Part shown: piece after piece, positions 26,586 to 35,742 of the stretch
Layout: every line of letters begins with the position of its first letter
How positions within the stretch are numbered: position 1 is the stretch's first letter
Assembly (NCBI RefSeq): GCF_004362195.1
Contig: NZ_SNWG01000001.1
Span: forward strand, 2,046,001-2,110,000
DNA: 64,000 nt
Direction of reading: 5' to 3'
From: Microbacterium sp. BK668
GTDB lineage: Bacteria > Actinomycetota > Actinomycetes > Actinomycetales > Microbacteriaceae
Notes under the pieces: model-generated
What the model saw: only the letters and a program-made list of their open reading frames with translations
What the model was told of the DNA's origin: nothing
Databases searched by the model: none
Translations under genes and position numbers: made by a program

Positions 26586-27404
26586 GTGATCATCCTGGCC
26601 GCGACCCCCATCGGGAACCTGGGGGATGCCTCGCGCCGCCTGGTCGAGGCGCTTGAGTCCGCGACGGTCGTCGCCGCGGAGGACACGCGCACCACCCAGC
26701 GTCTGCTCGTCGCGCTGGGCGTCCGGAACCGCCCGCGGCTCGTCGCCCTCCACGACCACAACGAGAAGCAGCGCGCGGCCGAGCTCATCGAACTCGCCCG
26801 CGACGGCGACGTGCTGCTCCTCTCGGACGCCGGGATGCCGACGGTGAGCGACCCGGGCTACGGGGTCGTGGCCGCCGCGGCGGCCGCGGGCGTCGCCGTG
26901 ACCGCCATCCCGGGGCCGAGCGCCGTCGTCACGGCGCTCGCCGTCTCCGGCCTGCCCACCGATCGCTTCACCTTCGAGGGCTTCCTGCCTCGCAAGCCGG
27001 GGGAGCGGCGTGCCGCCCTCGCGGCTCTCGCCCGTGAGCCTCGGACGATGGTGTTCTTCGAGTCGCCCGCGCGGGTCGCGGCATCCCTCGCCGACATGGC
27101 GTCGTCCCTGGGGGCCGACCGGCGCGCGGCGGTGTGCCGGGAGCTCACCAAGCTGCACGAGGAGATCGCGCGCGGATCACTCGCCCACCTCGTGGCGTGG
27201 GCCGAGGGCGGCGTGCGGGGCGAGATCGTCGTCGTCGTCGAGGGGGCGACGGCCGTCGAGGTGGGCTTCGAGGCCGCCGTCGCGCAGGTGCAGACGCTCG
27301 TTGCGGGCGGCACGCGCCTCAAGGATGCCGCGGCCGAGGTATCGGGGCACACCGGTCATTCCTCGCGTGAGCTCTATCAAGCGGCGCTCGCTGCGCGCGG
27401 CTGA
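26586..27404 (+). CDS. rsmI: 16S rRNA (cytidine1402-2'-O)-methyltransferase
   Basis: The 272-residue SAM-dependent enzyme methylates the ribose of C1402 in the 16S rRNA decoding centre. It belongs to the tetrapyrrole-methylase fold: ILAATPIGNLGDAS opens the protein, AEDTRTTQRLL and LLSDAGMPTVSDPG form the SAM site, and IPGPSAVVTAL and FEGFLPRK are family signatures. It has the usual length. It starts with GTG in a leaderless context and ends before a strong two-way hairpin. The order pmt-rsmI-metG-tatD is conserved in actinobacteria. Confidence 0.95.
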   Translation: MIILAATPIGNLGDASRRLVEALESATVVAAEDTRTTQRLLVALGVRNRPRLVALHDHNEKQRAAELIELARDGDVLLLSDAGMPTVSDPGYGVVAAAAAAGVAVTAIPGPSAVVTALAVSGLPTDRFTFEGFLPRKPGERRAALAALAREPRTMVFFESPARVAASLADMASSLGADRRAAVCRELTKLHEEIARGSLAHLVAWAEGGVRGEIVVVVEGATAVEVGFEAAVAQVQTLVAGGTRLKDAAAEVSGHTGHSSRELYQAALAARG

Positions 27405-27416
27405 TCGGGACGACGG

Positions 27417-27454
27417 CGGAGGCCACCGCCCGCGTGTGCGGACGATGGCCTCCG
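27417..27454. terminator. Bidirectional hairpin terminator after rsmI
   Basis: CGGAGGCCA (27417-27425) pairs perfectly with TGGCCTCCG (27446-27454) around a 20-nt loop. It lies between the convergent rsmI and surface-protein genes. Confidence 0.65.
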
Positions 27455-27470
27455 GTCGGACGCGGCGGGG

Positions 27471-28895
27471 TCAGGCGCTGCGGCGGACCCGTCGGATCAG
27501 CAGCAGCAGGGCTCCGCCGGTCAGCAGCGCGATTGCGACCCACAGGGCGCTCAGCGTGACACCCGTCGCGGGCAGGCTCGCCGGCACGGGAGCGCAGGCC
27601 GAAGCCTCCACCGACGTGGCGCCGAAGGTCAGCACCGCACCGTTCAGGAGGCCCGTCGCCTCGCCGGGTGCGCCCGAGCAGTCGGCGTTGTCGGTCGTGA
27701 TCATCGGCGGAACGGTGACCCGCACGGCGATGTTGTACGAGTGGGTGACCTCGGCGCCGATCGCGACGGCCGTCGCGATACGGACCGTCGTCGTACCGTT
27801 CCACGACGCGTCGACGGGCACGCCGTCGGCGGAGGTCGCCGTCGCGCTCACGACGCCGATGCCGGTGCCGAAGTCGAGTGCGTCATCGAGGTCGTAGACG
27901 TCCGCCAGCGGGCCCGGGTTCCACACCGTGATGACGTAGTTCACGACGTAGGTCCCGTCCGACTGACGTACCGGGGATCCGGAGACGGTCTTGGCCAGTT
28001 CGAGGGGCGCGTTGACGATGCGGTTCTCCGCCGCACAGGCGATCGCGTCACCGGGCTCGACGGTGAAGCCCGCGAGGTCGATCGCCTCCGGCTCGCCGCC
28101 GACGTGCGTCACGGTGCACGTGAAGGCGTCCTGCAGCCAGCCCGGGATCTCGCGCTCGCCGAGCGAGTACGTGGCCCCGGGCGTGAGGCCCTCGAACGTC
28201 GCGATGCCCGTGCCGCCCTCGGTGACCGCATTGCCGACGATCGCGACGCCGACAGGGTCGACCGGGGTCAGGAGGAACTGGAACGTCGCGTTCCCGCCGA
28301 GCGCGGTCTTGGTGACCGTGAGCGCGACCGGAGCCGGCGTGTTCGTCACGGCGCATTCGAGCACCTGACCCGGCTGCGCGACGAAGGTCACGGCATCCGG
28401 AGCCTGGTTCGAGTCCTCGAGGCCCGTGCAGGTGAGGATGCCTGCCTGCCAGCCGGGCGTGCTCTCCTCGGACAGCGTGTAGGTCTCACCGGGCAGGAGG
28501 TTCTCCCAGACGGCCGACTCGGTCGAAGCGCCCACGCCGCTGATGGTCTGCGTCGCGCCCGGCGTGACTGACTCGGACGGGTCGATCGTGAAGTCGAACG
28601 ACCACTCGAAGACGTCCGTGACGCCGACGACCGTCTTGTCGAGCTCGACGCTCGCCGGACTCGCCTCGTTGTTCGCGTCGCACACGATCTCCTGCTGGGG
28701 CGTTGCCGTGAACTGCCACGCCTCGCTCTCGGGGATCGCTGAGCCGGCGTCGCAGACGAGCGTGCTCGTCCAGCCGTCCTCGCCGAGCTCCTCGACGGTG
28801 TAGTCGTCACCGGGCACGATGTCGGTGAACGTGACCGAGGGGTTGGCGGAATCGAGCGAGACCGTGGTGCTCTGGTTCGAGTCGACGTTGGTCAC
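27471..28895 (-). CDS. LPXTG-anchored surface protein, 5'-truncated (DUF5979/SpaA-like repeats)
   Basis: The open frame codes for up to 474 residues of a wall-anchored protein. Three Ig-like repeats of about 80-100 residues of the DUF5979/SpaA type are seen (each with KT.., GxxY(T/S)(V/L) and GW segments), then a DUF11-like segment (about 285-400), and a C-terminal LPATG sorting signal with a hydrophobic stretch and an RRVRR tail. Sortase anchoring is thus predicted. The 5' end is abnormal: the frame opens inside a repeat, there is no signal peptide and no ribosome site before the GTG at 28895. In-frame TAG at 28917-28919 precedes more repeat-like codons (GSFDFR). It is probably a decayed or truncated gene. 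Confidence 0.6.
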   Translation of the reverse strand: MTNVDSNQSTTVSLDSANPSVTFTDIVPGDDYTVEELGEDGWTSTLVCDAGSAIPESEAWQFTATPQQEIVCDANNEASPASVELDKTVVGVTDVFEWSFDFTIDPSESVTPGATQTISGVGASTESAVWENLLPGETYTLSEESTPGWQAGILTCTGLEDSNQAPDAVTFVAQPGQVLECAVTNTPAPVALTVTKTALGGNATFQFLLTPVDPVGVAIVGNAVTEGGTGIATFEGLTPGATYSLGEREIPGWLQDAFTCTVTHVGGEPEAIDLAGFTVEPGDAIACAAENRIVNAPLELAKTVSGSPVRQSDGTYVVNYVITVWNPGPLADVYDLDDALDFGTGIGVVSATATSADGVPVDASWNGTTTVRIATAVAIGAEVTHSYNIAVRVTVPPMITTDNADCSGAPGEATGLLNGAVLTFGATSVEASACAPVPASLPATGVTLSALWVAIALLTGGALLLLIRRVRRSA

Positions 28896-29045
28896 GCGGA
28901 AGTCGAACGAGCCAACCTACAGGGTTTTCCCAGCTAAGGCGAGCGTGACCGGTCGGATCGTGCCCGCTCTGTTACCGATGCCCGCCGGACAGCCCGCGCG
29001 GCGGGGGGCTGCCGTCACAAGCGCGGGCGACGCATCCGCCGCAAA

Positions 29046-29051
29046 TAGACT
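29046..29051 (+). promoter_or_regulatory. -10 element of leaderless metG
   Basis: TAGACT is separated by 6 nt from the GTG start of metG at 29058. No ribosome site is present. Confidence 0.55.
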
Positions 29052-29057
29052 TCTTCG

Positions 29058-30635
29058 GTGACTTCCGGCCGTTCTTTCTACATCACGACGCCGATCTACT
29101 ATCCGAGCGACGTGCCCCACATCGGCCACGGGTACACGACCGTGGCGGTGGACACCCTCGCCCGCTGGCATCGCCAGGCGGGCGACGACACCTGGATGCT
29201 CACCGGCACGGACGAGCACGGCCAGAAGATGATGCGCGCGGCCTCCGCGAACGGCGCGACGCCGCAGGAGTGGGTGGACAAGCTCGTGAGCGAGTCCTGG
29301 TCACCGCTGCTGAAGACGCTCGATGTCGCGAACGACGACTTCATCCGCACGACGCAGCCCCGCCACGAGGAGCGCGTCAAGCAGTTCGTGCAGGCCATCT
29401 ACGACCGCGGCTACATCTACGCGGGCGAGTTCGAGGCGCTGTACTGCGTCGGCTGCGAGGAGTTCAAGACGGAGTCCGAGATCGTCGACGGCGAAGGCCC
29501 CTTCGAGGGGCTCAAGGTCTGCGCCATCCACTCCAAGCCGCTGGAGCTGCTCCAGGAGAAGAACTACTTCTTCAAGCTCAGCGAGTTCCAGGACAGGCTG
29601 CTCGAGCTCTACCGCTCGGTGCCGGACTTCATCCGCCCGGAGTCGGCGCGCAACGAGGTCGTCTCGTTCGTCAAGCAGGGCCTGAAGGACCTCTCGATCT
29701 CGCGCTCGACGTTCGACTGGGGCATCACGGTGCCGTGGGACGAGTCGCACGTCATCTACGTGTGGGTCGACGCGCTGCTCAACTACGCCACCGCGGTGGG
29801 CTACGGATCGGACCCGGAGGAGTTCGCCCGGCGCTGGCCGGCGTACCACGTCGTCGGGAAGGACATCCTGCGGTTCCACGCCGTGATCTGGCCCGCGATG
29901 CTCCTGGCGGCGGGCGTGGACGTGCCGCGCGGCGTGTTCGCGCACGGATGGCTGCTCGTCGGCGGCGAGAAGATGTCGAAGTCGAAGCTCACCGGCATCG
30001 CGCCGACCGAGATCACCGACGTCTTCGGCTCGGACGCGTACCGCTTCTACTTCCTGTCGGCGATCGCGTTCGGCCAGGACGGCTCGTTCTCGTGGGAGGA
30101 CCTCTCGGCGCGCTACCAGGCGGAGCTCGCCAACGGCTTCGGCAACCTCGCGTCGCGCACGACCGCGATGATCGATCGCTACTTCGCGGGCGTGGTGCCG
30201 CCCGCAGGCGAGTACCTGCAGGCCGATCTCGGCATCCAGCAGACGGTTCGGGATGCCGCGGCCGCCGCGGACGCCGCGATCGAGCGGTTCCGCATCGACG
30301 AGGCGATCGCGTCGATCTGGACGATCGTCGACGCCCTGAATCTCTACATCACGGAGAACGAGCCGTGGTCGCTCGCGAAGGACGACACCCAGCGCGAGCG
30401 CCTGGGCACCGTCCTGTACACGGCCGCCGAGGGACTCCGCGCCCTCGCGGTGCTGCTTTCTCCCGTCACGCCCATCGCGACGGGGAAGCTGTGGGTCGCC
30501 CTCGGCGCCGCCGACACGCTGGGCCGGCTCGAAGACCAGCACATCCGCGAGGCGGGAGGCTGGGGCATCCTTCCCCCCGGCGCCACCGTCACCGCCCTCG
30601 CGCCGCTCTTCCCTCGCGTCGAGCAGACGGTCTGA
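29058..30635 (+). CDS. metG: Methionyl-tRNA synthetase
   Basis: This 525-residue class I synthetase charges tRNA(Met) with methionine. PHIGHGY (20-26) is the HIGH signature and GGEKMSKSKL (about residues 302-311) the KMSKS signature. A CVGC pair followed by one further cysteine sits in the zinc-knuckle insert, a reduced site compared with the four-cysteine type. The protein lacks the C-terminal dimer domain of E. coli MetG, as is usual for this length. The next gene, tatD, follows after 94 nt on the same strand. Confidence 0.96.
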   Translation: MTSGRSFYITTPIYYPSDVPHIGHGYTTVAVDTLARWHRQAGDDTWMLTGTDEHGQKMMRAASANGATPQEWVDKLVSESWSPLLKTLDVANDDFIRTTQPRHEERVKQFVQAIYDRGYIYAGEFEALYCVGCEEFKTESEIVDGEGPFEGLKVCAIHSKPLELLQEKNYFFKLSEFQDRLLELYRSVPDFIRPESARNEVVSFVKQGLKDLSISRSTFDWGITVPWDESHVIYVWVDALLNYATAVGYGSDPEEFARRWPAYHVVGKDILRFHAVIWPAMLLAAGVDVPRGVFAHGWLLVGGEKMSKSKLTGIAPTEITDVFGSDAYRFYFLSAIAFGQDGSFSWEDLSARYQAELANGFGNLASRTTAMIDRYFAGVVPPAGEYLQADLGIQQTVRDAAAAADAAIERFRIDEAIASIWTIVDALNLYITENEPWSLAKDDTQRERLGTVLYTAAEGLRALAVLLSPVTPIATGKLWVALGAADTLGRLEDQHIREAGGWGILPPGATVTALAPLFPRVEQTV

Positions 30636-30729
30636 TCCGGCGGCCGCCGAACTCCTTCGCGTTCGCGCCCCGCCGCCCCGAAACGACCTCCACCGCCCCT
30701 CAGGCTTCCGGATAGAAGGAGTTGTGCAG

Positions 30730-31611
30730 GTGTCCGACCCGAGCAACTACGTGCGTACGCGGCACAACGACGGGTCGCGCGACGTGAGCTACCCCGATCC
30801 GCCCGAGCCGCTGGCCGTGCCGGTCTACGACAACCACGCTCACCTCGAGATCGAAGACGGCCTCGGCCTCTCCCTCGACGAGCAGCTCTCCCGCGCGCAG
30901 GACGTCGGCGTCGCGGGCGTCGTCCAGGCCGGCGGCGACATCGAGTCCAGCCGCTGGTCGGCGTGGGCCGCGGCATCCCATCCCCGCGTGCTCGCCGCCG
31001 TGGCGATCCATCCGAACGAGGCCCCCGCATACGCCGCGGCCGGCCGGCTCGGCGAGGCCATCGAGGCCATCGACGAGCTCGCCGCGCAGCCGCGGGTGCG
31101 CGCGATCGGCGAGACGGGGCTGGACTTCTTCCGCACCGACGAGGATGGGCGGCCGGCGCAGTTCGAGAGCTTCGAGGCGCACATCGCGCTCGCCGGCAAG
31201 CACGGCCTCGCCATGCAGATCCACGACCGCGACGCGCACGACGCCGTGCTCGAGACGCTCTCGCGGGTGGGCGCTCCCGATCGCACGGTGTTCCACTGCT
31301 TCTCCGGCGACGCGGACATGGCGCGCATCGCGGGGGAGCGCGGCTACTACCTCTCGTTCGCGGGCAACGTGACGTTCAAGAACGCGCAGAACCTGCGGGA
31401 CGCGCTCGCGGTGATCCCGCGGGAGCGGATCCTGGTCGAGACGGATGCCCCGTTCCTCACGCCGACGCCGCATCGCGGTCGCCCCAACGCGCCGTACCTC
31501 GTGCCGGTCACGGTGCGCTTCATGGCCGCCGAGCTCGGAGTGGACCTCGACGAGTTCTGCGCGCAGGTCGCCGCCAACACGCTCGCGGTGTACGGCGCGT
31601 TCGAGGACTGA
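30730..31611 (+). CDS. tatD: TatD family metal-dependent hydrolase
   Basis: The 293-residue amidohydrolase-fold nuclease has DNHAHLE (HxH metal ligands), GETGLDFF (bridging Glu), MQIHDRDAHD, FHCFSGD and ETDAPFLTP, which together form the dimetal site of TatD DNases. Bacterial TatD proteins act as 3'-5' exonucleases in DNA repair and apoptosis-like DNA decay. I chose the GTG at 30730 because AAGGAG (30716-30721) is 8 nt from it and only 2 nt from the GTG at 30724. Residues before the HxH motif form a polar extension of about 30 residues. In many actinobacteria rpfB and ksgA come next; here two transporters intervene. Confidence 0.93.
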   Translation: MSDPSNYVRTRHNDGSRDVSYPDPPEPLAVPVYDNHAHLEIEDGLGLSLDEQLSRAQDVGVAGVVQAGGDIESSRWSAWAAASHPRVLAAVAIHPNEAPAYAAAGRLGEAIEAIDELAAQPRVRAIGETGLDFFRTDEDGRPAQFESFEAHIALAGKHGLAMQIHDRDAHDAVLETLSRVGAPDRTVFHCFSGDADMARIAGERGYYLSFAGNVTFKNAQNLRDALAVIPRERILVETDAPFLTPTPHRGRPNAPYLVPVTVRFMAAELGVDLDEFCAQVAANTLAVYGAFED

Positions 31612-31660
31612 GCACGGCCCACGGCCGCGGCGTACCCAGTCCGCGGAGACGAGCACGATG

Positions 31661-31688
31661 ACGGATGCTTCGGGGTCGGGGCATCCGT
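31661..31688. terminator. Hairpin between tatD and MFS gene
   Basis: ACGGATGC (31661-31668) pairs perfectly with GCATCCGT (31681-31688) around a 12-nt loop. It lies between convergent genes and can serve both. Confidence 0.55.
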
Positions 31689-31724
31689 GGATTCCGCACA
31701 TTCCCGCGATCCGAGCGCGCGCCC

Positions 31725-33029
31725 TCAGTCGATGAGGGGCTTCCCGCCGGCGCCGGGCTCATCCTCGGCCCCGACCTCGTCGGCCTGCTCGGCGTCCAGC
31801 ACGGGCTTGGCCGCGGCGATGTGCGAGATCGGACGCCACACCAGCGCGAGCGTGATCGCGGAGCCGGCGAAGGCGAACCACCAGGGGGCGGTCAGGCCGA
31901 AGAGCTGCGCCAGCACGCCGCCCAGGAACTGTCCGACTACCAGGCCCGCGAAGACGCCGACCATGTTGACCGAGGCGATCCGCCCCTGCAGCTGCATCGG
32001 GACGAGCCGCTGACGGACGGTCGTCGAGATCGTCGCCCAGACGAACGCGTAGAGCCCGAAGCCGAACATGATGACGAAGGCCACGATGGGCGAGGTGGTC
32101 AGCGCGAAGCCCAGGTGCATGAGCACCTCGCACGAGAGGCACACGCGCATGAGCGTGGAGAACGACACGCGCTGCTCGAGCCAGCCGAAGCTGAAGACCG
32201 CGATGATGCCGCCGAGCGCCGACGCCGTGGTGAGCGCGCCGTAGCCGACGGGGCCCATGCCGAGGTACTCGGTGGCATACAGGACCAGGACGCCCCAGGG
32301 CGCCGCCCACGTGACGTTGAACACCAGGATGATGATGACGAGCGTCCGCACGGGAGCGTTGTGACGGAGCCAGCGCAGGCCCTCGCGGATCGCGTGCGTC
32401 GTGGAGCTAGAGGAGGGGCCGGGATGCTCCGGCACGGGTGTCCGCGCGATGCGGGAAATGAGCAGCACGGCCAGCGCGACGCAGAGCACCTGCAGGACGA
32501 ACGGCCAGAACGAGCCGAGGGCGAACAGGAACGCGCCGAGCGGCGGGCCCGCGAGCTGATTCGCGACGAGGAATCCGGCCTGCATGCGCGCGTTGCCGAT
32601 GCCGAGGTCGGCGGGCCGGACCAGCATGGGCAGCAGCGTGGTGCCCGCCGAATCGGCGAACACCTCGGCCGTCCCGTACAGGAACGAGACGACGAGCACC
32701 AGCCACACGGTGGCGAGCCCCGTGATCAGGAAGATCACGAGTGCGAGGACGACGACCCCGCGCAGGGCGTTGGCGAGCATCACGAGGCGCCTGCGGTCGT
32801 GGTGATCGGCCACGGCCCCGGCGAGAAGGCCGAAGAGCAGCCAGGGCAGGAACTGCATCATCGCACCGGCGGCGACGAGGATCGGCGAGGAGGTCAGCGA
32901 CGCGATGAGCAGCGGCGCCGCAGCCAGGGCGATGCCGTCGCCGAGGTTGCTCGTCCACGACGACGCCAGCAGCCAGCGGAAGTCCCGGCCGAGGCGCCGG
33001 GGCGCGATCATGTCGCCGAGCGAAGGCAT
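31725..33029 (-). CDS. MFS transporter, EntS/DHA3-like exporter
   Basis: This 434-residue carrier has twelve predicted helices. The opening FRWLLASSWTSNLGDGI and the loop GAVADHHDRRRLVML place it in the MFS_3 (EntS/MefA, DHA3) group, whose members export siderophores or macrolides. Its cytoplasmic tail of about 30 residues is acidic and Gly/Pro-rich. No siderophore or drug gene lies nearby, so the substrate is unknown. The ATG at 33029 has TAGGAT 6 nt upstream on the minus strand, fitting a leaderless mRNA. With the next transporter it fills the tatD-ksgA gap. Confidence 0.85.
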   Translation of the reverse strand: MPSLGDMIAPRRLGRDFRWLLASSWTSNLGDGIALAAAPLLIASLTSSPILVAAGAMMQFLPWLLFGLLAGAVADHHDRRRLVMLANALRGVVVLALVIFLITGLATVWLVLVVSFLYGTAEVFADSAGTTLLPMLVRPADLGIGNARMQAGFLVANQLAGPPLGAFLFALGSFWPFVLQVLCVALAVLLISRIARTPVPEHPGPSSSSTTHAIREGLRWLRHNAPVRTLVIIILVFNVTWAAPWGVLVLYATEYLGMGPVGYGALTTASALGGIIAVFSFGWLEQRVSFSTLMRVCLSCEVLMHLGFALTTSPIVAFVIMFGFGLYAFVWATISTTVRQRLVPMQLQGRIASVNMVGVFAGLVVGQFLGGVLAQLFGLTAPWWFAFAGSAITLALVWRPISHIAAAKPVLDAEQADEVGAEDEPGAGGKPLID

Positions 33030-33035
33030 CCGATC

Positions 33036-33041
33036 ATCCTA
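33036..33041 (-). promoter_or_regulatory. -10 element of leaderless MFS gene
   Basis: On the minus strand TAGGAT lies 6 nt before the ATG at 33029, the same layout as the other leaderless genes in the window. Confidence 0.45.
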
Positions 33042-33084
33042 GAACGCCGTGATCCCGTGCGACGTCGCGGCGCCGCCGCGGATC

Positions 33085-33137
33085 GAGATCGCACGAACCG
33101 CGGCCGGGGCATCCACCGCACCGTCGTCCGTGCGATC
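33085..33137. repeat. Intergenic inverted repeat sharing GAGATCGCAC
   Basis: GATCGCACG (33087-33095) and CGTGCGATC (33129-33137) are perfect complements. The leading GAGATCGCAC matches the arm of the repeat at 435-513. It can also act as the terminator of the sugar porter gene. Confidence 0.5.
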
Positions 33138-33158
33138 CCGGGCGGGCGCCGGCCGGGC

Positions 33159-34610
33159 TCAGGCGTCCCCGGACGCTCGCGCGCGTGCCGACGCCGGCGT
33201 GTCGAGCATCGATTCGAGCGTGCGCCCCTTCGTCTCTCGGACGAAGCGGAGCACGAAGAAGATGGCCGCGAACGCGAAGAAGGTGTAGATCCCGTACGCC
33301 AGGCCCAGTCCGACCGCGGCCAGCGCCGGGAAGGTCGTGGAGATGACGAAGTTGGCCGCCCACTGCGCGGCGGCGGCCACCGACAGGGCGACGGCGCGGA
33401 TCTTGTTGCTGAACATCTCACCGAGGAGCACCCAGACGACCGGTCCCCACGAGGCGCCGAAGAAGACGACATAGAGGTTCGCCGCGATGAGGGCGGTCGT
33501 CCCGGCGGCGCCCTGCAGGACGGGCTCCCCGTTCTCGATCGGAGCCGTCGCGAAGATGAAGGTCAGGACCGCGAGGCAGACGAACTGGCCCATCGCACCG
33601 ACGAGGAGGAGGGGCCTGCGTCCCACGCGGTCGATGAGGAGGATCGCGATGATCGTCGTCACGATGTTCGTCACCGACGTGATGACGGTGATCGTGAGCG
33701 AGTCCTGCTCGGTGAAGCCCACCGCCTGCCAGAGGGTCGACGAGTAGTAGAAGATGACGTTGATGCCGGTGAACTGCTGCAGCACCGACAGCCCGATCCC
33801 GATCCACACGATCGGCAGCAGCCCGAACGTCGATCCGCGGAGGATCGCGAAACGCGGCCGATCCGACTTGCCCTGGACGGTCTTGAGGATGTCGGTCGAT
33901 GTCTTCTCGACGTCGCCGCCGACGTATCGGGTGAGGACCTCCTTGGCGCGGCCCATCTCGCCGCGGGCGATGAGGTACCGAGGCGACTCGGGGATCGTGA
34001 AGGCGAGGACGCCGTAGATGACCGCGGGGACCAGCTCCGACAGGAACATCCACCGCCAGGCCTCCAGTCCGAGCAGCCACGGCGCGGTCGAGCTCCCCGC
34101 GACGGCGACGATGCCCGCGTCCGTCAGCAGCGCGACGAAGATGCCGGTGACGATCGCCAGCTGCTGGAGCGACCCGAGGCGTCCGCGGTAGACCGGCGGC
34201 GAGACCTCCGCGATGTAGGCGGGGGCGATGACCGACGCCGCGCCGACGCCCAGTCCGCCGACGATGCGCCAGAACGACAGGTCCCACACCGTGAAGGCGA
34301 GGCCGCAGCCGAGGGCGCTCAGCACGAACAGGATCGCCGCGATGACCATGACGCGGATGCGGCCGTAGCGGTCCGCGATGCGGCCGGCGAACCACGCTCC
34401 GATCGCGCAGCCGATGAGGGCGGATGCCACGGCGAAGCCGAGCAGGACCGGACCGGTCTGGAACTGCTCGCCGATCGCGCTCACGGCGCCGTTGATGACA
34501 GCCGTGTCGAAGCCGAAGAGGAAGCCGCCGAGCGCCGCCGTCGCGGCGACCAGGACGACACGCGCGAGAGGAACGGAGACGTGGGATCCAGATGCGGCGG
34601 ATGAACTCAT
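33159..34610 (-). CDS. Sugar porter family MFS transporter
   Basis: This 483-residue sugar:H+ symporter has the sugar-porter signatures: [15 protein letters not shown] in helix 1, [23 protein letters not shown] between the two halves, [28 protein letters not shown] in helix 7, and DRVGRRPLL. It is closest in pattern to XylE/GalP/IolT carriers; the sugar is not determined. The ATG at 34610 follows GAGGAGG with a 5-nt gap. A minus-strand promoter is likely: TTGACA (plus 34689-34694), 18 nt, AAGTGT (plus 34665-34670). It is divergent from ksgA. Confidence 0.92.
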   Translation of the reverse strand: MSSSAASGSHVSVPLARVVLVAATAALGGFLFGFDTAVINGAVSAIGEQFQTGPVLLGFAVASALIGCAIGAWFAGRIADRYGRIRVMVIAAILFVLSALGCGLAFTVWDLSFWRIVGGLGVGAASVIAPAYIAEVSPPVYRGRLGSLQQLAIVTGIFVALLTDAGIVAVAGSSTAPWLLGLEAWRWMFLSELVPAVIYGVLAFTIPESPRYLIARGEMGRAKEVLTRYVGGDVEKTSTDILKTVQGKSDRPRFAILRGSTFGLLPIVWIGIGLSVLQQFTGINVIFYYSSTLWQAVGFTEQDSLTITVITSVTNIVTTIIAILLIDRVGRRPLLLVGAMGQFVCLAVLTFIFATAPIENGEPVLQGAAGTTALIAANLYVVFFGASWGPVVWVLLGEMFSNKIRAVALSVAAAAQWAANFVISTTFPALAAVGLGLAYGIYTFFAFAAIFFVLRFVRETKGRTLESMLDTPASARARASGDA

Positions 34611-34734
34611 CGGTGCCTCCTCGGCTGAGGGCCTCGGCGCCCTCGCCGATCGGCCAGGGCCCCCACACTTCCCCTCGGGCGTGGCGGCTGTCAAGCGGTT
34701 GCGTCGCTACGCTGGCTGGGACGAAGGAGGCTCC

Positions 34735-35574
34735 ATGCCGGTCCAGCTGCTCGGCGCCGCCGAGATCCGCGCGCTCGCGGCCGAGCTCGACGTCACGCCG
34801 ACCAAGAAGCTGGGGCAGAACTTCGTGGTCGACGCCAACACGGTGCGCAAGATCGTGCACGCGGCCCGCGTCGCGCCCGGCGACCGCGTGGTCGAGGTGG
34901 GGCCGGGACTCGGCTCGCTCACCCTCGCGATCCTCGAGGCGGGGGCATCCGTCACCGCGGTCGAGATCGATCATCGTCTCGCCGAGAGGCTCCCCGCGAC
35001 GGCTGCGCGCCATGGCGTCGCGGACGGAGCGCTCACGGTCGTCGACGCGGATGCGCTGCGGATCACCGAGCTTCCGGGCGATCCGACGGTGCTCGTGGCC
35101 AATCTCCCGTACAACGTCAGCGTGCCGGTCCTGCTGCACTTCCTCGAGACCTTCCCGCTGCTCGATCGCGGAGTGGTCATGGTGCAGGCCGAGGTGGGGG
35201 AGCGGCTCGCCGCTCCTCCAGGATCGAAGGTCTACGGAGCGCCGAGCGTCAAGGCAGCCTGGTACGGGCCGTGGCGCCTGGCCGGGACGGTGTCGCGGCA
35301 GGTGTTCTGGCCCGTGCCGAACGTCGACAGCGTCCTCGTCGCGTTCGACCGCGCCCCCGAGGCGCGCGGGTCCGAGGCGGAGCGCCGTCGCACGTTCCAG
35401 ATCGTGGATGCCGCGTTCCAGCAGCGCCGGAAGATGCTGCGTCAGGCGCTCACCCCTGTGCTCGGCGGCACGGCGGCCGAGGCGTCCCTCGTCCTCGAGA
35501 GGGCAGGGGTCGCACCCACCGCGCGCGGGGAGCAGCTGTCGATCGACGACTTCGTGCGCATCGCGCGAGCCTGA
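34735..35574 (+). CDS. ksgA: 16S rRNA (A1518/A1519-N6) dimethyltransferase
   Basis: The 279-residue enzyme dimethylates two adenosines in helix 45 of 16S rRNA late in 30S assembly; its loss gives kasugamycin resistance. [10 protein letters not shown] opens the fold, [11 protein letters not shown] binds SAM, and [11 protein letters not shown] is the NLPY catalytic motif. The [12 protein letters not shown] segment is also typical. The ATG at 34735 follows GAAGGAGG. TACGCT at 34708-34713 may be its -10. In related genomes it is followed directly by ispE; here about 3.9 kb separates them. Confidence 0.95.
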   Translation: MPVQLLGAAEIRALAAELDVTPTKKLGQNFVVDANTVRKIVHAARVAPGDRVVEVGPGLGSLTLAILEAGASVTAVEIDHRLAERLPATAARHGVADGALTVVDADALRITELPGDPTVLVANLPYNVSVPVLLHFLETFPLLDRGVVMVQAEVGERLAAPPGSKVYGAPSVKAAWYGPWRLAGTVSRQVFWPVPNVDSVLVAFDRAPEARGSEAERRRTFQIVDAAFQQRRKMLRQALTPVLGGTAAEASLVLERAGVAPTARGEQLSIDDFVRIARA

Positions 35575-35742
35575 CCGCTGGAGCGCCGCGGGTCGGAGCC
35601 ACCTGGGCATCACGTAGGTGTTTCCCCGACATTCACGCCGCGTTCCCCGGGCGGAGGAGCAGCCGCGCGTAACATCTCCGGCAGGCGTCCGACCGGGCGC
35701 AGGCGGGGATCACCTCCCCGCGTCCGATCGGAAGAGAAGGCG

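Noticed and set aside
28919..28932. CAGGGTTTTCCCAG, 14 bases that match the M13 forward primer region of pUC vectors
   Set aside because: The match stops at both ends and the flanks are unlike vector sequence, so contamination is not supported; chance is more likely.
31665..34604. Very long open frame (979 codons) on the plus strand opposite two transporters
   Set aside because: It is the high-GC antisense shadow of two clear MFS genes; its translation is Arg/Asp/Glu-rich with no domain or hydrophobic pattern.
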